NCBI RefSeq assembly: GCF_002933295.1
Contig: NZ_PSSW01000008.1
Location: forward strand, 62,001 to 126,000
From: Marinobacter flavimaris
Lineage (GTDB): Bacteria > Pseudomonadota > Gammaproteobacteria > Pseudomonadales > Oleiphilaceae
Direction: 5' to 3'
Length of the DNA stretch: 64,000 nt
The position numbers were made by a program, and so were the translations under genes. This document shows positions 8,321 through 17,534 of this stretch, piece after piece. The first letter of the stretch is position 1. Every line of letters starts with the position of its first letter. The notes under the pieces are model-generated. The model was not told where the DNA came from, searched no databases, and saw only the letters and a program-made list of their open reading frames with translations.

Positions 8321-9299
8321 CAGTGGATGGTCACGAATGGGCGATTCAGGGCTGCCATGGAGTCGTGATCAGAGCGAGAGTCGACGATTTACGTGCATCG
8401 TCTTGTTGGTGACGGCTCTTTTTTTGCCGCCTGCGTTGCTAATTCCCATTCAGGATGTGCCTGAGTTCGAGCGCAGCGAAGCCGAGACGATTCCCCCAAG
8501 GCTGGCTCGCCTGGTGGAGAAGCCGCAACCGGTGGTGACACCGGAGCCGGTGAAGCCCGAGGCGGAACCCGAGCCCGAGCTGAAACCAGAAGTGCAGCCT
8601 GAAAAGCCGGAGCCGGAAGTTGCCGAGGTTGAACCTGCTCCGGAACCAGAGGTAAAACCTCAGGTAGCTTCGGAGCCAAAGCCGAAGCCAACGCAAACCA
8701 TCGAGCAGGCGAGGGAGAAAGCGTCGAGATCGGGGCTGCTGTCGATGAGGGACAAGTTGGCATCACTCAGGTCCCCCGAACCAGCGCCGGCTCGAGAATT
8801 TTCGGTCAACACGGAAGGCAGCGCCCCGGGTCGAACCCGAGAGAATGAGGAATCGACGGAAGTGCTCGCTGGCAGTGGCGGAGTTGAAGATACGGTTGCT
8901 CCTGAAACAACCGTCGCTGTGGCTGAGCACGAGGTCAAAACAGTTGCGGCCCCCGTTGAAGAAATCAGGCAAGTGGTTGCTAAACCTGCCGAGACAGCCC
9001 CGTCCGCTGGTGAGAGGGCAATGAGCAATATTCGGAAAGTCTTCGATGCCCAGAAAACGGCACTCTATTCCATGTACCGGAGGGAACTCCGCCAGGACCC
9101 GACCCTGGAGGGCAAAGTCTTGCTGGAGCTGGTCATAGAGCCGGATGGTTCGGTTTCCGCCTGCGAGGTAGTCAGTTCGGAGCTTGGGCATGCCACCCTG
9201 GAGCAACGGATTGCCATGCGGGTACGGCTCTTCAATTTCGGGGCCGACAATGTTGAGCCCCGCAAGGTCAGGTTCCCGATTGATTTCCTGCCCGGGTGA
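8313..9299 (+). CDS. TonB-like energy transducer with AgmX/PglI-type C-terminal domain
   Basis: 328 residues from the ATG at 8313 (GGAGG 6 bases upstream). Cytoplasmic tail, single membrane helix at about 26-46 (TCIVLLVTALFLPPALLIPI), then a Pro/Glu/Lys spacer at 60-125 with the repeated P-E-P pattern of TonB/TolA proteins. A helical linker follows. The C-terminal domain at about 245-328 contains LYSMYRRELRQDPTLEGKV and VIEPDGSVSACEVVSSELG, the AgmX/PglI (myxo tail) pattern. The layout is that of a protein that spans the periplasm and transmits force from ExbB/ExbD. The absence of a receptor gene argues against plain TonB nutrient uptake. Last gene of the operon. Confidence 0.88.
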   Translation: MADSGWSRMGDSGLPWSRDQSESRRFTCIVLLVTALFLPPALLIPIQDVPEFERSEAETIPPRLARLVEKPQPVVTPEPVKPEAEPEPELKPEVQPEKPEPEVAEVEPAPEPEVKPQVASEPKPKPTQTIEQAREKASRSGLLSMRDKLASLRSPEPAPAREFSVNTEGSAPGRTRENEESTEVLAGSGGVEDTVAPETTVAVAEHEVKTVAAPVEEIRQVVAKPAETAPSAGERAMSNIRKVFDAQKTALYSMYRRELRQDPTLEGKVLLELVIEPDGSVSACEVVSSELGHATLEQRIAMRVRLFNFGADNVEPRKVRFPIDFLPG

Positions 9300-9307
9300 A
9301 GCGTGCG

Positions 9308-9340
9308 ATCGGGCGGCCATAAAAATGGCTGCCCGATTTC
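9308..9340. terminator. Terminator hairpin between convergent genes
   Basis: Arms 9308-9320 and 9325-9337 (ATCGGGC..GCCAT / ATGGC..GCCCGAT) form a 13-bp stem with one wobble pair around an AAAA loop. It lies just after the TonB-like gene and before the convergent maoC-like gene. The U-run is weak on both sides, so it probably serves both transcripts. Confidence 0.6.
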
Positions 9341-9346
9341 GAGTTC

Positions 9347-9832
9347 TCAGTGTTCGATGGCGATTTTCGGCAGTCGCGGTTTGTGCAGAGACACTTTTTC
9401 CGTCGGGGCGATCACCTTCGCTTCTCCGATGACCACCTTCTGTTCGTTTTGATTGCGCACGTCGCACTCCACTACAACCCGGCCTTTCGGCTCCTTGCGA
9501 AGGACTTTGAGATGAACGGTCAGGGTGTCGTCCAGTTTAACCGGCCGCTTGAACGAAAGACTCTGCTCCAGGTAAATGGTCCCAGGGCCTGGCATCACTG
9601 TTGCCAGGGCCGCCGAAATCAGCGAGCCGCTCCACATACCGTGGGCGATGCGTTCCTTGAACATGGAGCCTGCGGCAAATTCAGAGTCCAGGTGTACCGG
9701 GTTTACATCGCCGGAGACCGCTGCAAACAGCACGAGTTCGTCCTCGGTAAGGGTGCGCGTGAAGGTCGCGGTATCGCCCTCGTTCAGCTCTTCATAGGTG
9801 ATGTTTTCCAGGGTATCAAGGGTATCGCTCAT
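9347..9832 (-). CDS. MaoC-family (R)-specific enoyl-CoA hydratase
   Basis: 161 residues, the usual length of a single hot-dog PhaJ-type hydratase. The hydratase-2 motif is present as FAAVSGDVNPVHLD, with the catalytic Asp and His. SFKRPVKLDDTLTVHLKVL is the typical middle strand. Such enzymes convert trans-2-enoyl-CoA to (R)-3-hydroxyacyl-CoA, linking beta-oxidation with polyhydroxyalkanoate or acyl synthesis. It is divergent from the acyl-CoA ligase at 10021, sharing a 188-base intergenic region. Product class is secure; the specific substrate chain length is not. Confidence 0.88.
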   Translation of the reverse strand: MSDTLDTLENITYEELNEGDTATFTRTLTEDELVLFAAVSGDVNPVHLDSEFAAGSMFKERIAHGMWSGSLISAALATVMPGPGTIYLEQSLSFKRPVKLDDTLTVHLKVLRKEPKGRVVVECDVRNQNEQKVVIGEAKVIAPTEKVSLHKPRLPKIAIEH

Positions 9833-10020
9833 CGCGTGCTCCGTGCTGTTGGTATTTGAGTACAGGTGTTCGGGATAGAGTCTCGAAAACTACCTCATCG
9901 GTTACAAAACTGCTATTCTCTCCCCACTTTTTTGAGGCTGATACTTTTGTAGGGTTGATTTTTTGAGCAACCTGACATCGGTAAATCATTACAATCAAAA
10001 GCGCCAAACAGGAGATGGTG

Positions 10021-11697
10021 ATGGATTTTGAGCAGTTCTATCAGGATAAATACCCCGCCGGCGTACCCCGCGAGGTGGACCTGAACAAGTACAAAAGCAT
10101 GGTGGATGTGTTCGAACAGTCGGTCAAAAAATTTGCCGACCGTCCAGCTTTCAGTGCTGTTGGTGCAACTCTCACTTACCGTGACCTCGACACCCAGAGC
10201 CGCAACTTTGCAGCCTGGCTGCAAAACAAGACAGATCTGAAACCTGGCGACCGCATCGCGGTGCAGATGCCAAACGTCAGCCAGTACCCGGTCGTTGTGT
10301 TTGGCGCAATGCGAGCTGGCCTGATTGTAGTGAATACCAACCCGCTTTATACCACGCGGGAAATGGAACATCAGTTCAACGATTCCGGAGCCAAGGCGCT
10401 GGTGGTTCTGGCGAACATGGCCGAGAACGCCGAGAAGGTGTTGCCGCACACTGGCATTGAGCACGTGATTATTACCGAAATCGCGGATATGCACTCGCCA
10501 ATCAAGCGCACGCTGATGAATGCCGTGGTCAAGCATGTCAAAAAGATGGTGCCGCCGTTCAATCTGCCTCAGGCCCACAAGCTGCCTGCCGTTCTGAGTG
10601 CCGGCGCCCGTGAAAAATTCACCCCGGTAGAGTGCAAGCAGGACGACATTGCCGTGCTTCAGTACACCGGCGGAACGACCGGTGTGGCGAAAGGCGCGAT
10701 GCTGACTCACGGCAACCTGGTAGCCAATCTGCTGCAGACCCGTCCTATGATGGAAGACATGGTGGTTGAAGGTCAGGAGGTTGTTATCGCGCCGCTGCCG
10801 CTCTACCACATTTATTCCTTTACCCTGAACTGCGGCATCATGCTCGAGGCCGGCGCGCACAACGTGCTGATTCCGAACCCGCGTGATATCCCGGGCTTTG
10901 TGAAAGAGCTGAAGAACCACAAGTTCACCGCGTTTCTGGGACTGAACACGCTCTTTGTCGCGCTTTGCAACAACGAAGACTTTCAGGATCTGGACTTCAG
11001 CAGCCTTAAGCTGACGTCCTCGGGCGGCATGGCGCTGACAAGCGACACCGCCAAGATGTGGGAGCGGGTCACTGGATGTGAGATCTGCGAGGGCTTCGGC
11101 ATGACCGAAACGTCCCCGGTTGTGACCTTCAACCCACCCAGCGCCATTCAGATCGGCACCATCGGCCTTCCGATTCCGTCTACAGTGGTTAAAACCTTGG
11201 ATGAAGAAGGCAATGAAACGCCTCTTGGCGAGCCGGGCGAGCTGTGCGTGAAAGGCCCGCAGGTTATGCGCGGCTACTGGCAGCGCCCTGAAGATACCCA
11301 GAAGTCCTTCACCGATGATGGCTATCTGCGTACCGGGGATATTGCCCTGATTCAGGAAGACGGCTATATCCGTATTGTCGATCGAAAGAAAGACATGATT
11401 ATTGTTTCGGGCTTCAACGTGTTCCCGAATGAGATCGAAGATGTGGTCAGCAGCCATCCGAAAGTGGTCGAGTGTGCCGCGGTTGGCGTTCCCGATGCCA
11501 AGAGCGGTGAGGCGGTCAAGGTTTATCTGGTGCCGACGGCTGAAGGCGTAACGGAAAACGAGCTCAAGGAGTTTTGTCGCGAGCGGCTAACCGCCTACAA
11601 GGTTCCCAAGAAATTCGAGTTCCGGGACGAGCTGCCCAAGACAAATGTGGGCAAGATCCTGCGCCGTGAACTGCGGGACGAGGCGAACAACAAGTAA
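10021..11697 (+). CDS. fadD: Long-chain fatty acid--CoA ligase
   Basis: 558 residues, close to FadD (561). The start is taken as ATG 10021, 6 bases after GGAG; the in-frame ATG at 10015 abuts the ribosome site. Adenylate-forming signature YTGGTTGVAKGAMLTHGN at about 214-231, acyl-binding GFGMTETSPVV, and the hinge/C-domain motif GYLRTGDIALI with VDRKKDMIIVSGFNVFPNEI. It activates long-chain fatty acids at the inner membrane with ATP and CoA for beta-oxidation. Terminated by a strong hairpin at 11725. Family members differ in chain-length preference, so the symbol is by similarity of motifs and length. Confidence 0.9.
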   Translation: MDFEQFYQDKYPAGVPREVDLNKYKSMVDVFEQSVKKFADRPAFSAVGATLTYRDLDTQSRNFAAWLQNKTDLKPGDRIAVQMPNVSQYPVVVFGAMRAGLIVVNTNPLYTTREMEHQFNDSGAKALVVLANMAENAEKVLPHTGIEHVIITEIADMHSPIKRTLMNAVVKHVKKMVPPFNLPQAHKLPAVLSAGAREKFTPVECKQDDIAVLQYTGGTTGVAKGAMLTHGNLVANLLQTRPMMEDMVVEGQEVVIAPLPLYHIYSFTLNCGIMLEAGAHNVLIPNPRDIPGFVKELKNHKFTAFLGLNTLFVALCNNEDFQDLDFSSLKLTSSGGMALTSDTAKMWERVTGCEICEGFGMTETSPVVTFNPPSAIQIGTIGLPIPSTVVKTLDEEGNETPLGEPGELCVKGPQVMRGYWQRPEDTQKSFTDDGYLRTGDIALIQEDGYIRIVDRKKDMIIVSGFNVFPNEIEDVVSSHPKVVECAAVGVPDAKSGEAVKVYLVPTAEGVTENELKEFCRERLTAYKVPKKFEFRDELPKTNVGKILRRELRDEANNK

Positions 11698-11724
11698 GCC
11701 TCCCTGGCAGTGGATCAAGGAAAA

Positions 11725-11745
11725 CCCCGCTTCGGCGGGGTTTTT
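11725..11745 (+). terminator. Rho-independent terminator of fadD
   Basis: CCCCGC-TTCG-GCGGGG: a 6-bp GC stem closed by a stable UUCG tetraloop, then TTTTT. It lies 27 bases after the fadD stop. Confidence 0.92.
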
Positions 11746-11820
11746 CCGTTTTTAAGACACCGACTTTCCCGATAGACTGTCGCCCAATCGAATCCGAGTG
11801 AGCGCTATTCCGGCAATTCA

Positions 11821-14800
11821 ATGACAGACACCCGTTCCGATACTCCGAGCACACCGAAACCCAAGCCCGATGGCGAAGCCGCTGTTAGGGCGATGATGGA
11901 GCAGCTGGACGCCTGCAATCAGCAGGAAGCCGCCCGCATTGTGAAAACGGTGGCCCGTACCAAGGGCAAACCGGGCCAGAAAGACCTGGAGAAAATGGCC
12001 AACTGGCTGGAGCGCGGGCTTGAAAAGGTTCAGCAACGCCATGCCCTGCACAAGCGGGCCAGTTTCCCCGAGGGCCTTCCGGTCTCTGAGCGTGTGGATG
12101 ATATCCGTGTGGCCATCGAAAACCATCAGGTGGTAATCATTGCGGGTGAAACCGGTTCTGGCAAAACCACCCAGATACCCAAAATCTGCATGAACAGTGG
12201 TCGTGGTATTCGTGGCCTGATTGGTCATACCCAGCCCCGGCGGATCGCCGCCCGCAGTGTGGCTGCCCGTATTGCCGAGGAGATAGGTGAGCAGACCGGT
12301 CAGCAGATCGGGTATCAGGTTCGTTTTACCGATAACACCTCCGAGCAATCCCGTGTAAAGGTGATGACCGACGGCATCCTGCTGGCGGAGGTTCAGCACG
12401 ATCGGTTTCTGGACCGCTACGATACGATCATCATCGATGAAGCCCACGAGCGCAGTCTCAACATCGATTTTCTGCTGGGCTACCTGCGCCAGCTTTTGCC
12501 CAAACGCCCGGATCTGAAGGTCATCATTACGTCGGCCACCATTGAGGTCGAGCGCTTCAGCGAGTTCTTCGACAAGGCGCCCGTGATCGAGGTGAGCGGC
12601 CGAACCTATCCGGTGGACGTGCGCTATCGGCCACTGACCGGAGATGAAGACGACCGGGATCAGGGTTGGACGGATGGCGTGCTGGGTGCCCTTGATGAAA
12701 TCGAGCAGCACGAGCGCAGCCAGAAACAGCCGCCTGGAGATATTCTGGTTTTTCTGCCCGGCGAGCGCGAGATCCGCAACCTCAGCAAGGTTCTTCGCCA
12801 CGTCGACCTGCGCCATACCGAAGTGCTTCCGCTGTATTCCCGATTGAGCAACGCCGAGCAGAATCGGGTTTTCCAGTCCCACAAGGGGCGACGGATCGTG
12901 TTATCCACCAACGTGGCGGAGACCTCGCTGACGGTGCCGGGTATTCGATACGTGATCGATACCGGTGTTGCCCGGATCAGTCGTTACAGCGTGCGCTCGA
13001 AGATCCAGCGCCTGCCGGTGGAACCTATTTCCCAGGCGAGCGCCAACCAGAGGGCAGGGCGTTGCGGTCGTGTTGCCCCGGGCATCTGTTTCCGCCTGTA
13101 CGATGAGACTGACTTCATCAACCGCCCGGAATACACCGATCCGGAAATCCTGCGAACCAACCTGGCGTCCGTCATTCTGCAGATGGCTACTTCAGGTTTG
13201 GGGGAGATTCGCCAGTTCCCATTTCTCGAGGCGCCGGATAAGCGCCAGGTAAACGACGGCTACAAGCTCCTTGAAGAGTTGGGCGCGGTGGATGACAAAC
13301 GACGCGTCACCCGCCTTGGTCGAACCATGGCACGGCTACCTCTGGACCCGCGCCTGGCCAGGATGCTGGTCACCGCCGCCGAACTGGGAAGTCTTTCGGA
13401 AACGCTGGTGATCATTGCCGGGCTGAGTATTCAGGACCCCCGGGAGCGACCCCAGGACAAGCAGCAGGCTGCGGATCAGGCCCACGCGCCTTTCAATGAC
13501 AAAGAATCCGATTTTCTGACGCTACTGAATGTCTGGAACTTCTACGAAGAACAGCGTCAGGAATTGTCCCAGAATCAGCTCAAGAAGGTCTGCCAGAAGA
13601 GTTTCCTGAGTTGGATGCGGATGCGGGAATGGCGGGACATCCATCGCCAGCTCACGCTGATCTGCCGGGAACAAAAACTGGCGGTCAACAAGGATGCCGC
13701 CAGTTACGAAGCGCTGCACAAGGCGATTCTGGCGGGTCTCCTGGGTCAGGTGGCGGTGAAAGTGGAGAAAAAGGAATACCTGGCAACACGAAACCGGAAA
13801 GTCCTGATCTTTCCCGGTTCGAAGGTCGCCAAGACTGGCCCGAAATGGATTGTGGCCACCGAGATCGTGGAGACCAGTCGGGTGTTCGCCCGGGTGGTGG
13901 CCTCCATTCAACCGGAGTGGATTGAGCCCCTGGCCGGACATATCGTCAAGCACCACTACTTTGAGCCCCACTGGGAGCAGAAGCGGGCCCAGGTGATGGG
14001 CTATGAAAAGGTTACCCTTTACGGCCTCGATATCGTGGCCAAGCGCCGCATTCCTTACGCCAAGGTGGATCCGGCGGAATGCCGAAATCTGTTTATCCGG
14101 CGAGCCCTGGTGGAGGGGGATTACCGATCAAAGGCGCCTTTTATCGCCCGTAACAGGGAAATGCTCGACACGGTTGAGAATCTGGAGAAGAAGACCCGGC
14201 GGCGTGACCTGCTCGTTGACGATGAAGTGCTGGTGGCCTTCTATGATGAGCGCCTGCCGTCAGACATCATCAGTGGTAGGCACTTCGAGACCTGGTGGAA
14301 AGGGCTACCGGCGGAACAGTTGAAAGAACTGGAGCTCACCGAAACAGACATTCTTCAGCGACCGGTTGATGCCAAGGCCGCTGACCTGTACCCGGACTAT
14401 CTGGAGTGGGAGGGTGTTCGTTACCCGCTGAGCTATGAGTTCGAACCCACCAGTGAAAAGGACGGCGTTACGCTTCAGGTGCCCTTGATGGCGCTCAAGC
14501 AGATACCGTCCCGTCGCCTGGAATGGCTGGTGCCGGGGCTGTTGAGGGAGAAGTGCATTGCCTTGGTGAAATCCCTGCCCAAGGCATTGCGCCGGAATTT
14601 CGTTCCGGTGCCGGATTTCGTGGATGCCGCTCTCGAAAATCTTCAGCCTTCCAACGAACCACTGACGCTTCAGCTTGGCGAACAGTTGCGGCGCATGACC
14701 GGCGTGCAGATTGATCCTGATGCCTGGACCGATAGCGAATTGCCAAAACACTTGCGGATGAACCTTCGCGTTATGGGTGACGGCGGTCGCGCCATTGCAG

Positions 14801-15756
14801 AGAGCAGGGAAACGGCAGAGCTTCAGCACCAACTTGAGGGTCAGGCCGAGCAGGCATTGGCCTCGGCTACTCAGGATGATGCGGCAACGGAACCGAGTGG
14901 CGAGTACACGGAATGGCATTTCGGTGCATTGCCTGAACAGGTACAGACAGAAAAAGGCGGTATGCAGGTTACTGTGTATCCCGCCCTTGAGGACCTGGGT
15001 AAGCAGGTACGCCAGATCCGTTGTCTTGACCGGCTGACCGCTGAAGATACGACTCGGAAGGCTATCGCCCGCTTGATCATTAATCGGTTTGGCCGAACCC
15101 TTGATGATCTGGAGCGCAAGCTTCCCCGGTTTAAACAATCTGCGCTGATGTTTGCTCCGGTGGGTCAGTCGAAAGTGTTGTTGGACGATCTGCTGTTGGC
15201 GACCGCCATGCAGCACTTTCTTACGGACGAAATTCCGAGGACAGCAGAGGGCTTCGACAGGGTGTTTGATGCTCACCGAGGGGATTTCATTCCTGCACTG
15301 GAGCAGGCAGACGAACGGTTGTATCAGGCCATGTCCGGTTACCAGAAAGTGGCGAAACAGTTAAAAGGTAAGATCAATCTGGCCATGGCCAACAGCATGG
15401 CGGATCTCAAGTTTCAGCTGCAGAACCTTGTGTATCCAGGATTCCTGGTTGAGACGCCGCCAGAGTGGCTGGCGGAGTTCGGGCGCTATTTTGAGGCGGC
15501 TCTGGTTCGGCTGGAGAAGATGCCCCGGGAAATGGGCCGGGAACGGGAATTTCTCCACACCATTGAGCCGCTCTGGTCCCGGTATGCTGTCAAGCGGGAC
15601 GAACAGCAGCGGCAGGGCGTTCGAGACCCCGAGCTGGTGCTGTACCGCTGGATGCTGGAAGAATTCCGGGTGTCGTTTTTTGCACAGCAACTGGGCACTG
15701 TGATGACTGTGTCTGTAAAACGATTGGACCGGCAGTGGGAGAAAACGAAGGTCTGA
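11821..15756 (+). CDS. hrpA: ATP-dependent RNA helicase HrpA (DEAH box)
   Basis: 1311 residues, matching the roughly 1300 of HrpA. Walker A GETGSGKTTQIP begins near residue 109, DEAH box IIDEAHERSLNIDFLL near 204, ITSATIE, and motif VI ANQRAGRCGRVAPG near 407. Beyond the helicase core are the HA2/OB-fold region and the long HrpA-specific C-terminal domain (DUF3418-like). HrpA is a 3'-5' helicase involved in mRNA processing and rescue of stalled ribosomes. It stands alone: preceded by the fadD terminator and followed by a 150-base gap with hairpins. Confidence 0.95.
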   Translation: MTDTRSDTPSTPKPKPDGEAAVRAMMEQLDACNQQEAARIVKTVARTKGKPGQKDLEKMANWLERGLEKVQQRHALHKRASFPEGLPVSERVDDIRVAIENHQVVIIAGETGSGKTTQIPKICMNSGRGIRGLIGHTQPRRIAARSVAARIAEEIGEQTGQQIGYQVRFTDNTSEQSRVKVMTDGILLAEVQHDRFLDRYDTIIIDEAHERSLNIDFLLGYLRQLLPKRPDLKVIITSATIEVERFSEFFDKAPVIEVSGRTYPVDVRYRPLTGDEDDRDQGWTDGVLGALDEIEQHERSQKQPPGDILVFLPGEREIRNLSKVLRHVDLRHTEVLPLYSRLSNAEQNRVFQSHKGRRIVLSTNVAETSLTVPGIRYVIDTGVARISRYSVRSKIQRLPVEPISQASANQRAGRCGRVAPGICFRLYDETDFINRPEYTDPEILRTNLASVILQMATSGLGEIRQFPFLEAPDKRQVNDGYKLLEELGAVDDKRRVTRLGRTMARLPLDPRLARMLVTAAELGSLSETLVIIAGLSIQDPRERPQDKQQAADQAHAPFNDKESDFLTLLNVWNFYEEQRQELSQNQLKKVCQKSFLSWMRMREWRDIHRQLTLICREQKLAVNKDAASYEALHKAILAGLLGQVAVKVEKKEYLATRNRKVLIFPGSKVAKTGPKWIVATEIVETSRVFARVVASIQPEWIEPLAGHIVKHHYFEPHWEQKRAQVMGYEKVTLYGLDIVAKRRIPYAKVDPAECRNLFIRRALVEGDYRSKAPFIARNREMLDTVENLEKKTRRRDLLVDDEVLVAFYDERLPSDIISGRHFETWWKGLPAEQLKELELTETDILQRPVDAKAADLYPDYLEWEGVRYPLSYEFEPTSEKDGVTLQVPLMALKQIPSRRLEWLVPGLLREKCIALVKSLPKALRRNFVPVPDFVDAALENLQPSNEPLTLQLGEQLRRMTGVQIDPDAWTDSELPKHLRMNLRVMGDGGRAIAESRETAELQHQLEGQAEQALASATQDDAATEPSGEYTEWHFGALPEQVQTEKGGMQVTVYPALEDLGKQVRQIRCLDRLTAEDTTRKAIARLIINRFGRTLDDLERKLPRFKQSALMFAPVGQSKVLLDDLLLATAMQHFLTDEIPRTAEGFDRVFDAHRGDFIPALEQADERLYQAMSGYQKVAKQLKGKINLAMANSMADLKFQLQNLVYPGFLVETPPEWLAEFGRYFEAALVRLEKMPREMGREREFLHTIEPLWSRYAVKRDEQQRQGVRDPELVLYRWMLEEFRVSFFAQQLGTVMTVSVKRLDRQWEKTKV

Positions 15757-15856
15757 GGCAGTAACGGGCGCACCAATCCGGTGCCCATGACTGACACCCG
15801 ACGGGCAAAAGCCCGATACTGTGTTAGTATTTCCGGCAGTAGGTCAACGAATTAAC

Positions 15857-15885
15857 AAAACGGGATGTCTGGTGTCCCGTTTTCA
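15857..15885. terminator. Perfect hairpin between hrpA and the ketoacyl synthase gene
   Basis: Inverted repeat AAAACGGGA/TCCCGTTTT (15857-15865 and 15875-15883) with a 9-nt loop. Being symmetrical in A and T it could end transcription in either direction. It lies only 24 bases before the start of the next gene, so it could also act as a leader hairpin. A second small hairpin, CGGGC-AAAA-GCCCG, is at 15802-15815. Confidence 0.5.
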
Positions 15886-15906
15886 CTATTATGACGTGGG
15901 GTTAGC

Positions 15907-17028
15907 GTGATTAAAGCCGTTATTAGCGGGACCGGTCTCTACACACCGCCAGCAACCATTAGTAATGACGAACTGGTCGAAGCCTTTAACCAGTATGTTG
16001 AACTTTTCAACGCCGAGAACGCAGACGCCATCGCCAGCGGCGATGTAACGCCACTGCAGCCTTCCTCCTCTTCGTTCATCGAAAAAGCGTCGGGAATCAA
16101 GCGTCGCCATGTCATCGACAAGGATGGCATTCTCGATCCCAACCGCATGAAACCCTATATCCCGGATCGCAGCAACGAAGAGCCCTCGGTTCAATGCGAC
16201 ATGGCCGTGACGGCGTGCCGTGAGGCGCTGGAACAAGCGGGCAAGTCGGCTGAGGGTGTTGATGCGGTGATTGTTGCCTGCTCTAATCTGCAGCGAGCCT
16301 ACCCAGCCGTTTCTATCGAGGTCCAAGAGGCGTTGGGTATCGACGGGTTTGCCTACGATATGAACGTAGCCTGCAGCTCCGCTACGTTCGGGCTCCAGGC
16401 CGCCGTTAATTCTGTCGAGAATGGCAGTGCCCGTGCCGTTCTGGTGGTCAGCCCGGAGATCTGTTCGGGCCACCTGAACTTCCGCGATCGGGACAGTCAC
16501 TTTATTTTCGGTGACGCCTGTACGGCTATTCTGGTTGAGCGTGAAGAAGATACTCGTAAAGGCCAGGGCTTCGAGATCCTCGGTACCAGTCTGAAAACCA
16601 AATTCTCGAATAACATCCGGAACAATTTCGGGTTTCTGAACCGCGCCGACGATTCGGGTGTCGGAAAACCGGACAAGCTCTTCGTTCAGCAAGGCCGTAA
16701 GGTATTCAAAGAGGTGTCACCACTGGTTGCCGAGACAATCCAGAAACAGCTGCAAAGCCTTTCTCTGGCCCCGGATGATCTCCGTCGTATGTGGCTGCAC
16801 CAGGCCAACCTGAACATGAACCAGCTTATAGCGCGCAAGGTACTGGGTCGGGATGCCACCGAAGAAGAGGCCCCGGTCATCCTGGATGAGTACGCGAACA
16901 CCAGCTCTGCGGGTTCGATCATCGCCTTCCACAAAAACAAGGATGACCTTGTCAGTGGTGATCTGGGGGTAATCTGTTCTTTCGGGGCAGGTTATTCCAT
17001 CGGCAGCGTGGTGGTTCGCCGCCGATAG
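15907..17028 (+). CDS. Beta-ketoacyl-ACP synthase III, PA3286-type
   Basis: 373 residues, longer than FabH (about 317) because of an N-terminal insertion around residues 20-85. Catalytic triad visible: Cys156 in NVACSSATFG, His298 in WLHQANLNMN and Asn331 in YANTSSAGS. The sequence closely follows what I recall of P. aeruginosa PA3286, reported to condense medium-chain acyl-CoA with malonyl-ACP and so shunt beta-oxidation products into fatty acid synthesis. That function here is inferred from family resemblance. It converges on the thioesterase gene at 17041, only 12 bases away. Start is GTG at 15907. Confidence 0.9.
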   Translation: MIKAVISGTGLYTPPATISNDELVEAFNQYVELFNAENADAIASGDVTPLQPSSSSFIEKASGIKRRHVIDKDGILDPNRMKPYIPDRSNEEPSVQCDMAVTACREALEQAGKSAEGVDAVIVACSNLQRAYPAVSIEVQEALGIDGFAYDMNVACSSATFGLQAAVNSVENGSARAVLVVSPEICSGHLNFRDRDSHFIFGDACTAILVEREEDTRKGQGFEILGTSLKTKFSNNIRNNFGFLNRADDSGVGKPDKLFVQQGRKVFKEVSPLVAETIQKQLQSLSLAPDDLRRMWLHQANLNMNQLIARKVLGRDATEEEAPVILDEYANTSSAGSIIAFHKNKDDLVSGDLGVICSFGAGYSIGSVVVRRR

Positions 17029-17040
17029 GAGTGAGCTGGG

Positions 17041-17448
17041 TCAAGACGTTGCCAGTGCCCTGAGGGTGTCTGGCAGCGGAGCCGATGAGCGCGTCTTTCG
17101 CTCGAACCAGACGATTTTTGCATAGCCCTCCGCATAGACGGCGCCGGTGTCGACATCTGTCAGCAAATGGTAGGTGTCGAGACTGGTGTTACCTGCCTTG
17201 TCAGCGTATGTTTTCACCTCAACCGTTGCCGGGTGGTTCAATTCCTTTAGAAAGGTAGCGCTGGTCTTTATAATGACGGGGCCGGTCGGCTCGTCAGGCC
17301 CGCCCAGCTCCAGTGAAGCCAGCCACACAATGCGCGCTTCCTCAAAGAATCGGAAGTAGACTGTATTATTGGCGTGGCCGTATGCATCCATGTCTCCCCA
17401 CCGGAGGGGCATAGTGATTGTGTTTACAAGATTTCCCGGTACTGACAT
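17041..17448 (-). CDS. Acyl-CoA thioesterase, 4HBT/YbgC-type hot dog
   Basis: 135 residues, a typical single hot-dog fold. The motif RWGDMDAYGHANNTVYFRFF contains the catalytic Asp and the family's GHxNN(T)xY signature. It probably hydrolyses acyl-CoA or hydroxybenzoyl-CoA thioesters in the cytoplasm. Tail-to-tail with the ketoacyl synthase III gene and upstream-divergent from the MlaA-like gene, so it lies in a lipid-metabolism neighbourhood. Substrate cannot be told from sequence. Confidence 0.85.
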   Translation of the reverse strand: MSVPGNLVNTITMPLRWGDMDAYGHANNTVYFRFFEEARIVWLASLELGGPDEPTGPVIIKTSATFLKELNHPATVEVKTYADKAGNTSLDTYHLLTDVDTGAVYAEGYAKIVWFERKTRSSAPLPDTLRALATS

Positions 17449-17534
17449 CGGTTTCTCCGGAACAACGGTTTAATAATAAAAAGTAGCGCCGGTATTTTCG
17501 ACGAATTGAAACGAATTAAACAACCCAAGAGCAG

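Noticed and set aside
6682..9299. tolQ-tolR-tolA or exbB-exbD-tonB of the standard systems
   Set aside because: tolB, pal and any TonB-dependent receptor are missing, there are two ExbD genes, and the last protein ends in an AgmX/PglI-type domain.
9913..11457. 514-residue open frame on the minus strand
   Set aside because: Antisense shadow of fadD. It has His- and Arg-rich low-quality composition and no motifs, while the plus strand has all the ligase motifs.
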